Source: Spirochaetae bacterium HGW-Spirochaetae-2
GTDB lineage: Bacteria > Spirochaetota > Spirochaetia > Sphaerochaetales > Sphaerochaetaceae
DNA: 64,000 nucleotides
NCBI GenBank assembly: GCA_002839355.1
Contig: PGXW01000002.1
Coordinates: forward strand, 1 to 64,000
Direction of reading: 5' to 3'
This document shows, in pieces, positions 16,378 to 25,166 of the stretch. How positions within the stretch are numbered: the stretch's first letter is position 1; each line of letters begins with the position of its first letter. The translations under genes and the position numbers were made by a program. The notes below the pieces were generated by a model. The model did not search any database and was not told where the DNA came from. It saw only the letters and a list, made by a program, of their open reading frames with translations.

Positions 16378-18335
16378 TCATTCGCGGTTGGCGAACTCCC
16401 CGAAGTGCTCGGTGAAGACACGCACGATGTTCGGATCGAAATGTGTGCCTGCACACAGGTGCAACTCGTCGACAGCCTCCTCGATATCCATCGGTGGCTT
16501 GTACGATCGATTATCCTCGCTTGCAGGGAGATCGATTCACCCGAAATACCCCGCGGATACCCCGTTCCGTCCCACCGTTCATGATGCTCCAGAATCGCAG
16601 CGGAGATATCGATGAATTCTTGCGATGCCGCCAAAATGCGGAACCCAGTCTCCGGGTGCCGCAATATCTCCTCCCATTCCCTCTCCGAAAGTCGCCCCGG
16701 CTTGTTGAGAATACTCTCGGGAGTCCCGATTTTCCCGATATCATGCATCAGACCCGCAATGCGCATCCGCTGGATCTCCAATGTCGACATCTGCAATTTT
16801 CCCGCAATGAACTCACACAGGTCGCTCACCCGCTTGGAATGTTCCGATTCCCGGTCGCTCTTGGCAAACAGCGAATTGATCACCAGTCCGATCGTCTTGT
16901 TCTTCGCACTGGAACTTGCATAGAGCTTGTTCCGGTACATCATATCCTCAGCCAATTTGAAGATGGCGGTGAAGTCGTCCTCCATGATGATGCGGGTCTC
17001 GTATCCGAAAGACAGTGACAATTCAATGGATGCGATCTCCTCCGTCCGAGCTGTCGCTTCGATCTCCTCCAGTAGTGCTTCCGTCTCGGACCGGGAAGTA
17101 TTGGGAAGGATCACGATAAACTCGTCACCTCCGTACCGTGCAACAATATCCTCTGGCCTGCAATGGGATTGCAGCAGATCTGCCGCCTTACGCAGCACCT
17201 GGTCCCCTTCGGCATGACCAAACGAATCATTGATCAGTTTCAACCCGTTCGTATCGGCGATAATAAGCGATACCGGCAGGAAACGTGGATCATCGAGGCG
17301 CTCGAGCTCCTTTTCCAGAAAGCCCCTGTTGTACAATCCGGTGAGGAAATCGTGCGTATGTTGGTATTCAAGGCGTTCCTCGGAAACTTTGCGCTCGGTG
17401 AGGTCCTGGGCAAGGATGGCGATATCGCCTGCCATGGGGACTACCACCAACCTGAACCAAGTCGGTCTGACCATACTATCGCCCGAAAAACCCATTTCCA
17501 GGGTCTGACTTTTCCCTGATTGGGCGACCTGGTGGTATATCTGGAAGATATTGGTATCACGATGACTGGGAAACAGGTCCAACAACCGCTTGCCGACCAC
17601 CAGGTCAGGATCGGTTCCGTTCAATCGGGCAATCGCAGTATTCTCGTATACCCAGGTAAAATCAACCACGTCGCCTTGCGTATCCCATATCGGGCGCAGA
17701 ATCGTAAATCCATCGGGAGACATGTCCTGGGCAATCCGGAACCGTTCCAAGCTTTCCCGCAAGGCAATCTCGCTGAGTCTCAGCGCATCGTTCAACTCGC
17801 TCTGTTCGATCCGTTGCAAGGTCATCTCACTGATCAGCTGGGTCATATCCAACAGGAAATCCATCACCGTCCTGACTTTCTCCTGCGAGACAACCGGCAC
17901 TTCTCGCAATGCGGCGAGGTAGGCATCGGGTTCGAATCCGAAACGTGCCGCCTGTGCCTTGAAGTATTCGACGTCCGGTGTTTCGAAGAAGAATTGTCCG
18001 GAAAACAGGTTTGCGACATGGACACTTTGTATGACAATCGGTACCGCAACATCGACCAAACCATTCAAACACGTATAGAAATGGTACTTCTCCCCCTCAC
18101 TCATCTTTTGGGACAATACGGTATCGCTCTCAATACACTGTCTGTTGGTTTCGCAATTGACCCGATGGAACTTTGTACATATCCGCCGCCATCCCGACTT
18201 CGACAGGATATTCCCCTCGAGATCCAAAATGGCCGTCACGAAACCTGTCGATTGGTTGAACCCTTCGAGCAACGCATTCACCCGCTCGAAATCGAGATAC
18301 TCCAGACCGTTGTGTTTCATAGTCTCATGCCCCAC
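16378..18335 (-). pseudogene. PocR-PAS-GGDEF-HD-GYP signalling protein, frame broken in the HD-GYP domain
   Basis: Domains in order: PocR-type sensor (about residues 15-170, with Cys-rich features such as CTKFHRVNCETNRQCI and LFSGQFFFE), a PAS domain (about 205-320), a GGDEF domain with intact motif YGGDEF and RPED product-inhibition site, and an HD-GYP domain with HDIGK and EHHERWDGTGYP. After QARII the frame changes: the literal frame runs on as unrelated residues to 16227, while another frame continues YKPPMDIEEAVDELH and FDPNIVRVFTEHFG to a stop at 16378-16380. Where the family has about 14 residues (ADAYDAMTSDRP-like) only five bases, 16504-16508, remain, implying loss of about 37 bases. 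The GGDEF half could still work; the phosphodiesterase half has lost a conserved Asp/Arg segment. The shifted frame would also overlap the RIC-like gene. Either a real mutation or an assembly error. Confidence 0.8.
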
Positions 18336-18380
18336 AAATTAATTGTATACCTTCCTTCCACCAAGTCCATATACTCACAA

Positions 18381-18404
18381 TGGCACAGACTGGTAATCTG
18401 TGCC
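18381..18404. repeat. Hairpin palindrome upstream of the signalling gene
   Basis: TGGCACAGA and TCTGTGCCA are perfect nine-base inverted arms around a six-base loop. There is no T-run. It lies in the divergent space between the PocR-GGDEF gene and the HipB-like gene, so it could be an operator rather than a terminator. Confidence 0.5.
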
Positions 18405-18627
18405 AGCATAAAATTGTACCCACGCTTGGCGTGGATTGGCCATAGGGAAAAGAGAAGAAACCTGTGTGTAGAACCTTTCAGTCCCATTGAAGAGTTATAC
18501 GTTGGGATGGTTCATATCACCAGTACTGCCAAAAGGATCGGTATTTGTTCAAGTTTCTATTATATTCCTTATTATGCTTGTTAATTAACTTAATTGGTAT
18601 TATTATGGATATAAAGGAGTTTATGGT

Positions 18628-18957
18628 ATGAGCACATTCATTCCAATTCCAGCGCAACGGGCAATGCGAAAACTTGGCCAAGACATCAAGGAAGCACGGC
18701 TTCGTCGCCGGATTCCCGCAGCAATCATGGCCGAACGTGCAAACATCTCGCCTAAGACACTCGTAAAGATTGAGAAGGGAGACTCCTCCGTCGCAATCGC
18801 ATCCTATGTCTCGGTCATCTTCTGTTTGGGAATGATCACTAGAGTAGAAGATCTCATGGATGTCAGCTACGACAAGACAGGTCTCGTGTTGGAATCGGAA
18901 CGATTGCCAAAACGGATCCGACTTCCACGACTCAATAATGAGAATAGGTACGATTGA
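18628..18957 (+). CDS. XRE-family HTH protein, HipB-like, without a HipA partner
   Basis: 109 residues. An HTH_3 domain is seen at about residues 13-70 (LGQDIKEARLRRRIPAA, AERANISPKTLVKIEKG). This length, the PIPAQRAMRKLG start and the C-terminal extension LESERLPKRIRLP are typical of antitoxin/regulator proteins encoded directly in front of HipA-type kinases. Here no hipA follows; a terminator-like palindrome and a DUF4143 ATPase gene do. It may be an orphan antitoxin or an independent regulator. AAGGAG is eight bases before the ATG. Confidence 0.8.
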   Translation: MSTFIPIPAQRAMRKLGQDIKEARLRRRIPAAIMAERANISPKTLVKIEKGDSSVAIASYVSVIFCLGMITRVEDLMDVSYDKTGLVLESERLPKRIRLPRLNNENRYD

Positions 18958-19033
18958 GAGGAAGTTTTTCGTATCTATTCAACTCTACAAGACGCCTGTA
19001 CTAAGAATTTTATACACATGAACTATCCCCATA

Positions 19034-19072
19034 CGAAACTTAGTCAACATGTCGACCAAGTTTCGTTTTTTT
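19034..19072 (+). terminator. Terminator-like hairpin containing palindrome copy 1
   Basis: CGAAACTT and AAGTTTCG form eight-base arms followed by seven T residues, a good rho-independent terminator for the HipB-like gene. The loop holds GTCAACATGTCGAC (19043-19056), a near-palindrome that recurs in the next hairpin at 19117-19130. Confidence 0.7.
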
Positions 19073-19107
19073 ATTGCAACTTTGGATACCTTGGGATAAT
19101 GTTAGGC

Positions 19108-19139
19108 TGAAAGTGAGTCAACATGTCGACTTACTTTCA
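19108..19139. promoter_or_regulatory. Palindrome copy 2, directly upstream of the DUF4143 ATPase
   Basis: A 32-base imperfect palindrome with outer arms TGAAAGT and ACTTTCA and the core GTCAACATGTCGAC, identical to the core at 19043-19056, 74 bases away. The outer arms differ between the two copies but remain self-complementary. It ends 11 bases before the start codon, so it would fold in the leader RNA or bind a dimeric protein at the promoter. Confidence 0.65.
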
Positions 19140-19150
19140 AATGAGGCTAT

Positions 19151-20443
19151 ATGTATATACAAAGGGATACGTATCTAGAACAACTCAAGGATAGCAGATT
19201 CAATGGACAGGTGAAGGTGATCACGGGAATCAGAAGATGTGGAAAAAGCTTCCTCCTTTTTAAAATCTTCCACGACTACCTGATCGAAAATGATGTGAAG
19301 GAAAAAAACATAATCGGAATTGTTTTGGATGACGATACATATGCGCAGCTATGTGACCCGAACGAGCTCTCCAAGTATATTCGTTCACGCGTGACTGAAA
19401 AGAATACAAAATATTATGTCTTCATTGATGAAGTGCAGTATGCAATTGCCAGAGAAGAAATCAGGAACCCCGATAAGCCAATTCGGCTGTATAGCGTATT
19501 GAACGGGTTGCTTCATCTTGGTAATGTCGACATCTATGTGACGGGAAGCAACTCGAAATTCCTCTCAAAGGATGTAATGACAGAATTCCGGGGAAGAGGG
19601 GATGTGATCCATGTATATCCATTGTCATTCAAAGAGTACTATAAGCATGTAGGGGGAGAAAAGGCAGAGGCCTACGAACAATATGCAATGTTCGGAGGGA
19701 TGCCCTATGTGCTATCGAAAAATACGGACGGGAAGAAAATACAGTACCTTTCCAATCTGTTCTCAGAAGTCTATTTCAAAGACATTGTTGAGCGATACAG
19801 AGTTGATCTCGAGCATGTATTGGCTCAATTGACAGATGCGCTTTGTTCATCGATAGGTTCTTTGACCAATGCGAACAAACTATCGAATACTTTGACTAGT
19901 GTTGGAGGCAGGAAGGTCTCTTCAGAGACTATTGCAACATATATCGGGTATTTGTCAGAGTCCTTCCTTTTCCGTGAAGCCAAACGCTTCGATGTGAAGG
20001 GAAAGCGATACTTCCAGTATCCATATAAGTACTATTGTGCAGATATCGGTCTGAGAAACGCACGGCTCAATTTTAGACAACAGGAAGAAAGCCACATCAT
20101 GGAGAACATCATATTCAATGAGCTAGTTTCAAGAAACTATAATGTAGATGTTGGTGTGGTGGAACTCACAGAAACTTCTGAGGACGGCAAAAGGCATCAA
20201 AGACAGTGTGAGATTGATTTCGTGGTAAACAAGGGGTCCACGAAGTATTATATCCAGTCGGCATTGACAATGGATACTGAAACGAAGACGAAGCAGGAAC
20301 TACGATCTCTTCTCGGTGTCAATGATTCATTCAAGAAGATAGTAGTTACCAAGACCTACGCAAAGCCATGGACTGATGATACTGGAATTCTCCATATTGG
20401 GCTCTACCAGTTCCTATTGGAGGAAGATATCATCATGTCTTGA
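19151..20443 (+). CDS. AAA ATPase with DUF4143 domain
   Basis: 430 residues. The N-terminal AAA_14 ATPase has Walker A GIRRCGKS (residues 26-33), Walker B YYVFIDEVQ and sensor-like IYVTGSNSKFLS. The C-terminal DUF4143 region (about 215-400) includes YFKDIVERYRV and ends with a PD-(D/E)XK-like strand pair, CEIDFVV followed by KYYIQSA. This family is abundant and often multicopy in gut bacteria and spirochaetes; its function is not established, though the fold resembles DNA-processing or toxin-like ATPases. The gene stands alone behind the twin palindromes. Its codon usage (more A/T-ending) differs from the sugar locus, suggesting transfer. GAGG precedes the ATG. Confidence 0.88.
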   Translation: MYIQRDTYLEQLKDSRFNGQVKVITGIRRCGKSFLLFKIFHDYLIENDVKEKNIIGIVLDDDTYAQLCDPNELSKYIRSRVTEKNTKYYVFIDEVQYAIAREEIRNPDKPIRLYSVLNGLLHLGNVDIYVTGSNSKFLSKDVMTEFRGRGDVIHVYPLSFKEYYKHVGGEKAEAYEQYAMFGGMPYVLSKNTDGKKIQYLSNLFSEVYFKDIVERYRVDLEHVLAQLTDALCSSIGSLTNANKLSNTLTSVGGRKVSSETIATYIGYLSESFLFREAKRFDVKGKRYFQYPYKYYCADIGLRNARLNFRQQEESHIMENIIFNELVSRNYNVDVGVVELTETSEDGKRHQRQCEIDFVVNKGSTKYYIQSALTMDTETKTKQELRSLLGVNDSFKKIVVTKTYAKPWTDDTGILHIGLYQFLLEEDIIMS

Positions 20444-20460
20444 TTGCCAAACGAAGCGAG

Positions 20461-20598
20461 AGGAAAGGGACCATGCAATGGTCCACTCTCCCGAGCGAGT
20501 GCAGGCAACGTAAGGATCCATACCCCGCCCCTTGGGGCGGATAAGGAGGTAAAGCCTCCACTTTCCTGGGTTTGCATTGGGGAGAGGTATCGATACCT
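20461..20598. repeat. Cluster of hairpins with dispersed repeat copy B
   Basis: Between the convergent ATPase and CoA-disulfide-reductase genes lie, in order: a hairpin at 20468-20484 (GGACCAT/ATGGTCC), the dispersed repeat core at 20489-20517 shared with 315-366, a very strong stem at 20525-20540 (CCGCCCC/GGGGCGG), a stem at 20545-20559 (GGAGG/CCTCC) and the palindrome AGGTATCGATACCT at 20585-20598. AGGAAAG at 20461-20467 can pair with CTTTCCT at 20561-20567, enclosing the first three stems in a multibranched fold. No T-run follows. Confidence 0.6.
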
Positions 20599-20733
20599 TT
20601 CATTCCATGACATCGCTGATTTTTGCAGGAATACTCTAGCCGATGTATCCACTCGTCCAAAACTGCCCGATCACCAGCCACCCCTAACGGATAGTGACCG
20701 GAAATCGGTTTGTTCGTTACCTCAGCGCATAGT

Positions 20734-22752
20734 CTACTGCGCCCTCGACATCATATCGTGCAGACCGCCGCCATTCTCCACGTTGGTGAACCCTTGTTGT
20801 TTAAGAAGCCGCAATCCATAGCTCGAGCGGGCTCCGGAGGCACAATACACTATGATCTTGCGGTCCTTGTCCTCCACCGCCTGTGCCCACTGCACAAGGT
20901 TGTCCAAACCCACATTGACGGCACCGGGGAAAGAACCCATGGAAAACTCCATCGGGGTACGCACATCCAGGATAATCGGTCCATCGGATGCCGGGGTATC
21001 AGTATCTTCGACAGCTTCGCCAGCTGTTCGTGGTGCACCACTCTCGCCCATATCCTCCACGGACTTGTGCTCAATCGGATACAGTCCCACACTCACGTGT
21101 TGGTACCCGATCGCACGGGCATACCGTTCGACACTGATATACCCACCGCTCACATTGTACACCTGGTCGAAACCGGAGCCCTTAAGCATCCTCAGCACCA
21201 CATGCCCCTTTTGACCGTCATCGCTGATCAGGAGAATCGGATGCCCCGAAGGAATGCGGTCCAGATTGTCCCGAATCACATTCTGGCTCAAGTTGTTGGT
21301 TCCCCTCACATTGGCTTTCGCGTAGCTTATCGGGTCGCGCAAGTCTATGACAATAGCTTCATGCTCGAGGATGAAGTTCTCGAAATCTTGAGCCAGGATG
21401 GATGGACTGAAGTCGCCGGCATGGTTCACCGCAGTGAAGGCAGCCATATTCACCGGCCCGTTGGGTGAGTTGAATGGCGGAGCGTAGGCAAGATCGAGCT
21501 CCTCAAGGTCTTCCAGTGTCAGCCCGCCCGCTATTGCCGTCGCGATCACATCGAGACGCTTGTCGATTCCCACACGACCGGCGGCCTGGGCACCCAAAAC
21601 CTTACCGGTCGCACGATCCCAAACGAGCATCAGGCTCACTTTCTGGGACCCGGGATAATAGGCGGTATGGCTGCTCTTGTGGACCACAATAGCATCGGCA
21701 TCGTACCCGGCATCCTTGGCCGCCTTCAGTCCCATGCCTGTGGACCCGGCGACAGCCTCGAACACCTTGACAATCGAGGTCCCCATGACACCCTTGTACG
21801 TACGCGAACCACCCAGGGCATTCTCTCCCACGATCCTTCCCTGCCGGTTGGCGGGTCCAGCGAGGGGCATACGCACCTGTTTCCCGTGGACGGAGTGTGC
21901 TATTTCGACCATATCGCCGGCAGCCCAGATCGAAGGGTCGCTGGTGCGCATCGAAATATCGACCAGCAATCCACCCGACGAGCCGATCTCCAGACCGGCA
22001 TCCTTGGCCAACTGCAAGGTGGGGCGTACTCCAACCGAAAGGAGCACGAAATCGGCATCAACCGCGGTCCCGTCACCCAAAAGTACCCGTGTATCCTCGA
22101 TTGCCTGCAGCAACTTGCCAAGTTTCAACTCCACCCCATAATCCAGCAGTTCCTTGGTGATGAAACCGGCGAACTCACCCTCGAGATTCGGCATCACCTG
22201 GGGCGCCATTTCCACAAGCGTAACCGCCATTCCTCGTTTTGCCAAAGCCTCGACCATCTCGAGACCGATGAATCCACCACCTACTACCACCGCATGCTTG
22301 GGCTCCCGTTCTTTGATATAGTTGTCAATGGCATCCATATCTTCAAGAGTCCACAATTGGAATACGTGCTTCTTGTCTACTCCGGGAAGCGGGGGGACCA
22401 CCGGTTTGCCACCTTGGGCCAAGATCAGCGAATCGTAGGAATAGTCCTGCTCTTCGCCACTTTGGGTATTGCGTACCTTTACCTTCTTGTTCTTGCGATC
22501 GATTCCGATCGCCTGGGTATGGGTATGGACCTTAACCCGGTACTGGTCGTCGAAGGTCTGCTCGCTTGCCAAGATCAAGGAGGAGCGGTACTCGATATCA
22601 CCGCCAATGTAGTACGGAAGTCCACAATTGGCGAACGAAACATCCGCCCCTGCCTCCAGCAACGTGATATTCACCTCGTTGTCCAATCGTCGTGCCCTGG
22701 CCGCTGCAGTCGCTCCAGCCGCAACGCCACCTATTATCAAAAGATCTTTCAT
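20734..22752 (-). CDS. CoA-disulfide reductase with tandem C-terminal rhodanese domains
   Basis: 672 residues. The N-terminal flavoprotein part (about 1-440) has the FAD motif IGGVAAGATAAARARR, the redox cysteine in FANCGLPYYIGG, the NAD(P) motif VVGGGFIGLEM and the second FAD motif IWAAGDMVEI, as in CoADR/NADH-peroxidase enzymes. Two rhodanese folds follow: the first (about 455-550) has LISDDGQKGH where the catalytic Cys would lie and is probably inactive; the second (about 575-670) has VYCASGARSS with an intact Cys. CoADR-rhodanese fusions reduce CoA disulfide or persulfide and polysulfide with NAD(P)H. The start at 22752 follows GAGGAG. It is a single-gene unit. Confidence 0.9.
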   Translation of the reverse strand: MKDLLIIGGVAAGATAAARARRLDNEVNITLLEAGADVSFANCGLPYYIGGDIEYRSSLILASEQTFDDQYRVKVHTHTQAIGIDRKNKKVKVRNTQSGEEQDYSYDSLILAQGGKPVVPPLPGVDKKHVFQLWTLEDMDAIDNYIKEREPKHAVVVGGGFIGLEMVEALAKRGMAVTLVEMAPQVMPNLEGEFAGFITKELLDYGVELKLGKLLQAIEDTRVLLGDGTAVDADFVLLSVGVRPTLQLAKDAGLEIGSSGGLLVDISMRTSDPSIWAAGDMVEIAHSVHGKQVRMPLAGPANRQGRIVGENALGGSRTYKGVMGTSIVKVFEAVAGSTGMGLKAAKDAGYDADAIVVHKSSHTAYYPGSQKVSLMLVWDRATGKVLGAQAAGRVGIDKRLDVIATAIAGGLTLEDLEELDLAYAPPFNSPNGPVNMAAFTAVNHAGDFSPSILAQDFENFILEHEAIVIDLRDPISYAKANVRGTNNLSQNVIRDNLDRIPSGHPILLISDDGQKGHVVLRMLKGSGFDQVYNVSGGYISVERYARAIGYQHVSVGLYPIEHKSVEDMGESGAPRTAGEAVEDTDTPASDGPIILDVRTPMEFSMGSFPGAVNVGLDNLVQWAQAVEDKDRKIIVYCASGARSSYGLRLLKQQGFTNVENGGGLHDMMSRAQ

Positions 22753-23070
22753 CCTATGCTCCTCTGGTATGTACAACCGAATATATGAACCAAAAATTTT
22801 CAGGGTCAAGCAAGCAACGGGGCCATACATCGGCAAAGCCCTTGCCCCTTCCCTGCCAACCTGCAACCAAATGCTGGCAACGGCAGGATTTCAATGTCTC
22901 AATAATACCAAAATCATCCTGTTGTGGCTGTGATTAAGTCACACATGTTCCACGTATCTGACTCCAAAAAGAAAATCCGGTTATCCGGTATATACCAATT
23001 CCGCCGAAAAGACCTCCGAGAGCTCCAGTTCTTTTGACTTTTTCCAGATAAATCGATAATATGACAGATT
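22753..23070. other. Intergenic region between divergent genes
   Basis: About 318 bases with no coding signal. It must contain the promoters of the CoA-disulfide reductase and the small hypothetical gene. I see no clear operator or terminator. Confidence 0.5.
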
Positions 23071-23439
23071 ATGGATGAAGATTCCTCGCTGCTTGAAATC
23101 AATATAGACAAAAAGAATTATCTCAGGTTGTATGCCTATACCTACCACGATGAGCTTCGCCTCACGATTTCGCTGGAGACCGATGATTCTGTCATTTCCA
23201 GTGAAAACCTGAAGCCCGCGTTCTGTCCGTTCACAGGAAAGAAGATCTCTTCCGACAGCGATGATATGAATCGGCTGGCAAAAGGAATCTCCCTGAAACA
23301 GAGCAATGGCAAGATGCTGGAACATTGTTGTTTTATCGATGGCAAGACTATCCATCTACATACGCCGGACAGGCAGCTACACTATCAGCTGGCCTTCGAT
23401 CCCTTGACCGGGATCGGCATGAAACAACCGAAGCGCTAA
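23071..23439 (+). CDS. Hypothetical protein with CPFTGKK motif
   Basis: 122 residues, soluble, no signal or membrane segment. CPFTG in the middle resembles a half zinc-binding motif, but only one further Cys pair (HCCF) is present. It is flanked downstream by a strong convergent hairpin at 23444-23470, which supports it being a transcription unit. The ribosome-binding site is weak, and another start cannot be excluded. Not recognised. Confidence 0.5.
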   Translation: MDEDSSLLEINIDKKNYLRLYAYTYHDELRLTISLETDDSVISSENLKPAFCPFTGKKISSDSDDMNRLAKGISLKQSNGKMLEHCCFIDGKTIHLHTPDRQLHYQLAFDPLTGIGMKQPKR

Positions 23440-23443
23440 CGAA

Positions 23444-23470
23444 TGCGCACCCCAAATTCTGGGGTGCGCA
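23444..23470. terminator. Bidirectional terminator-like hairpin
   Basis: Perfect eleven-base arms TGCGCACCCCA and TGGGGTGCGCA around a five-base loop, located exactly between the convergent stops at 23439 and 23493. No long T-run follows on either side. Confidence 0.7.
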
Positions 23471-23492
23471 GGAAACATACTAGGAACACATT

Positions 23493-25166
23493 CTACGGTT
23501 GCGTTACAGTGGCTGTATCCAACGTCACCGCAGTCTTTGCGTACAACCGGCCATGGGCAGAAGCTCCTGCGCCAAGCGCGATTGAAGTTCCGGACAACAC
23601 CACTCCTTCAATATGGGAGTTTGCGCCCAAAAGGACTCCACCTTCGACCTGCCAGAAGATGTTCTCAGCCAGCGCGCCGCCGGAGAGCAGTACCTGGGCA
23701 TTTGCCGCCTCGGTGAGTGATCCGGTCATCTGGAATATCCAGACACCATTTGCTGGGCCATCAAGCGTCAGGTTGGTGGTGATCGAAACGGCCGAGCTCC
23801 ACTTGTACAGACCAGGAGCCAACGTCATCCCACCGATTTCCCCGATCAAGGTATCGACAACTTCAAGCTCGACCCTTGATTGGGCCGCTACATATGCATC
23901 GTTCGAATCGAGTACCGCTTGGGTAAGGTTTGTTGGAGTCGGTTCGGTATAATCGGATGCGTAGATGGCACCGGTAACGAGTTCCGATGTGGAGAACGTC
24001 CCCGATCCATCGAGAATCAGGGCGAACCCTGTTATCGCTGCTGCGGTTACAGGACTTGCACCTATATCTCCGACAACAGTAGTTCCGGCATTACCAGAGA
24101 TCGCCGACTGTGCAAGGATAACGTAAGTACCCGCAGTCTTGAGGTCCACCGACGAGATAATAATCGGAGCCTCACCTATGAGAAACGTCGCATCCGCCGA
24201 GCCGGCAATGTCACCATTCCTCCCAACCACTGTGAGGGTATGGATGGTATTCTCAGCGAGACCTACACCAACGGTTACCGAGGATGTCGTCTGGCCAACC
24301 AACTCATCCGCATCCAAGAACCATTTGTAGGATGTCGGTACAGGAGTTCCCGTTGCGGTCACTGTCATATTGGTATCATAGGCAAGTTCCGCGACAGCTC
24401 CCGTAAGAACCATCTCTATAGGCGACTTGGTATCGGAATCAAGGACAAGTCCGAGATTCTGGGGAGTAGCTGTGTTCATATCCGTAGAGACGAGGACCCA
24501 ATTTTCACTTGTGGTCGCGTCTGCAAATATGAGGACCGTCTCGACCTTGGACCACGCGAGGTAGGAGTCGAACGATGCATCGGTGAGTTTCAGGGTCAAT
24601 TCGTAGTATCCACGTGGGAGTGGCAAAGGCACAATCGAGGCACTGGTACCCGTGATGACAAAATCAAGTGCAATGGCCTCACCCACATCTGGAGTGAGTA
24701 CCGCGACTATCTCAGGTGTGCCAATCAAATCGACGGGCCACGAAAGATCTAGGCCAAAGGTGCCCGAACCTTCGAGCGGGAGCAGCGAGAGGATAAGGTC
24801 GTTGTTCGCACTGTTGAGGTTGATCACCGTTGTTGGTGATTGGACGATAACGATACCATCGATATTCTTCCCTTTCGCAACCAAAGACCATTCGCCCGGT
24901 GCCAGGTTTTCCAGCACGTAGGTGTCGGTGGTGATTCCAACAATAGACAATACTTCGCCACGAGGTCCCGTTCCGCTGATGTCATACGTGACGACGGCAA
25001 GATTCAGGGAGTCTGGTGTGAGAGTCCTGGCACCGGGATCCGAAGTGAACCGTAGGGTCAAATCCGAATTCAGTGCAGGTGCGTCGTCTAGCTTACAATT
25101 GGTGAACGACACAACCAATACGAGGACAAGTAACAGACTGAATACAGTCATTGGTATTTTTTTCAT
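23493..25166 (-). CDS. Lipoprotein with Ig-like repeats and C-terminal ice-binding-like (DUF3494) domain
   Basis: 557 residues. The first 24 residues form a signal ending SFTNC, a relaxed spirochaete lipobox. Residues about 30-330 are beta-rich, Thr/Val/Asp-rich modules. Residues about 345-557 match the ice-binding-protein-like family: AISGNAGTTVVGDIGASP, LTQAVLDSNDAYVAA, LAPGLYKWSSAVSITTNLTL, GVWIFQMTGSL, ENIFWQVEGGVLLGANSH and GRLYAKTAVTLDTATVT. This beta-solenoid domain binds ice in polar microbes, but in non-polar bacteria it is common in secreted adhesin-like proteins, so a surface adhesive role is more probable here. It is exported and lipid-anchored. Monocistronic, ending at a bidirectional terminator. 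Confidence 0.88.
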   Translation of the reverse strand: MKKIPMTVFSLLLVLVLVVSFTNCKLDDAPALNSDLTLRFTSDPGARTLTPDSLNLAVVTYDISGTGPRGEVLSIVGITTDTYVLENLAPGEWSLVAKGKNIDGIVIVQSPTTVINLNSANNDLILSLLPLEGSGTFGLDLSWPVDLIGTPEIVAVLTPDVGEAIALDFVITGTSASIVPLPLPRGYYELTLKLTDASFDSYLAWSKVETVLIFADATTSENWVLVSTDMNTATPQNLGLVLDSDTKSPIEMVLTGAVAELAYDTNMTVTATGTPVPTSYKWFLDADELVGQTTSSVTVGVGLAENTIHTLTVVGRNGDIAGSADATFLIGEAPIIISSVDLKTAGTYVILAQSAISGNAGTTVVGDIGASPVTAAAITGFALILDGSGTFSTSELVTGAIYASDYTEPTPTNLTQAVLDSNDAYVAAQSRVELEVVDTLIGEIGGMTLAPGLYKWSSAVSITTNLTLDGPANGVWIFQMTGSLTEAANAQVLLSGGALAENIFWQVEGGVLLGANSHIEGVVLSGTSIALGAGASAHGRLYAKTAVTLDTATVTQP

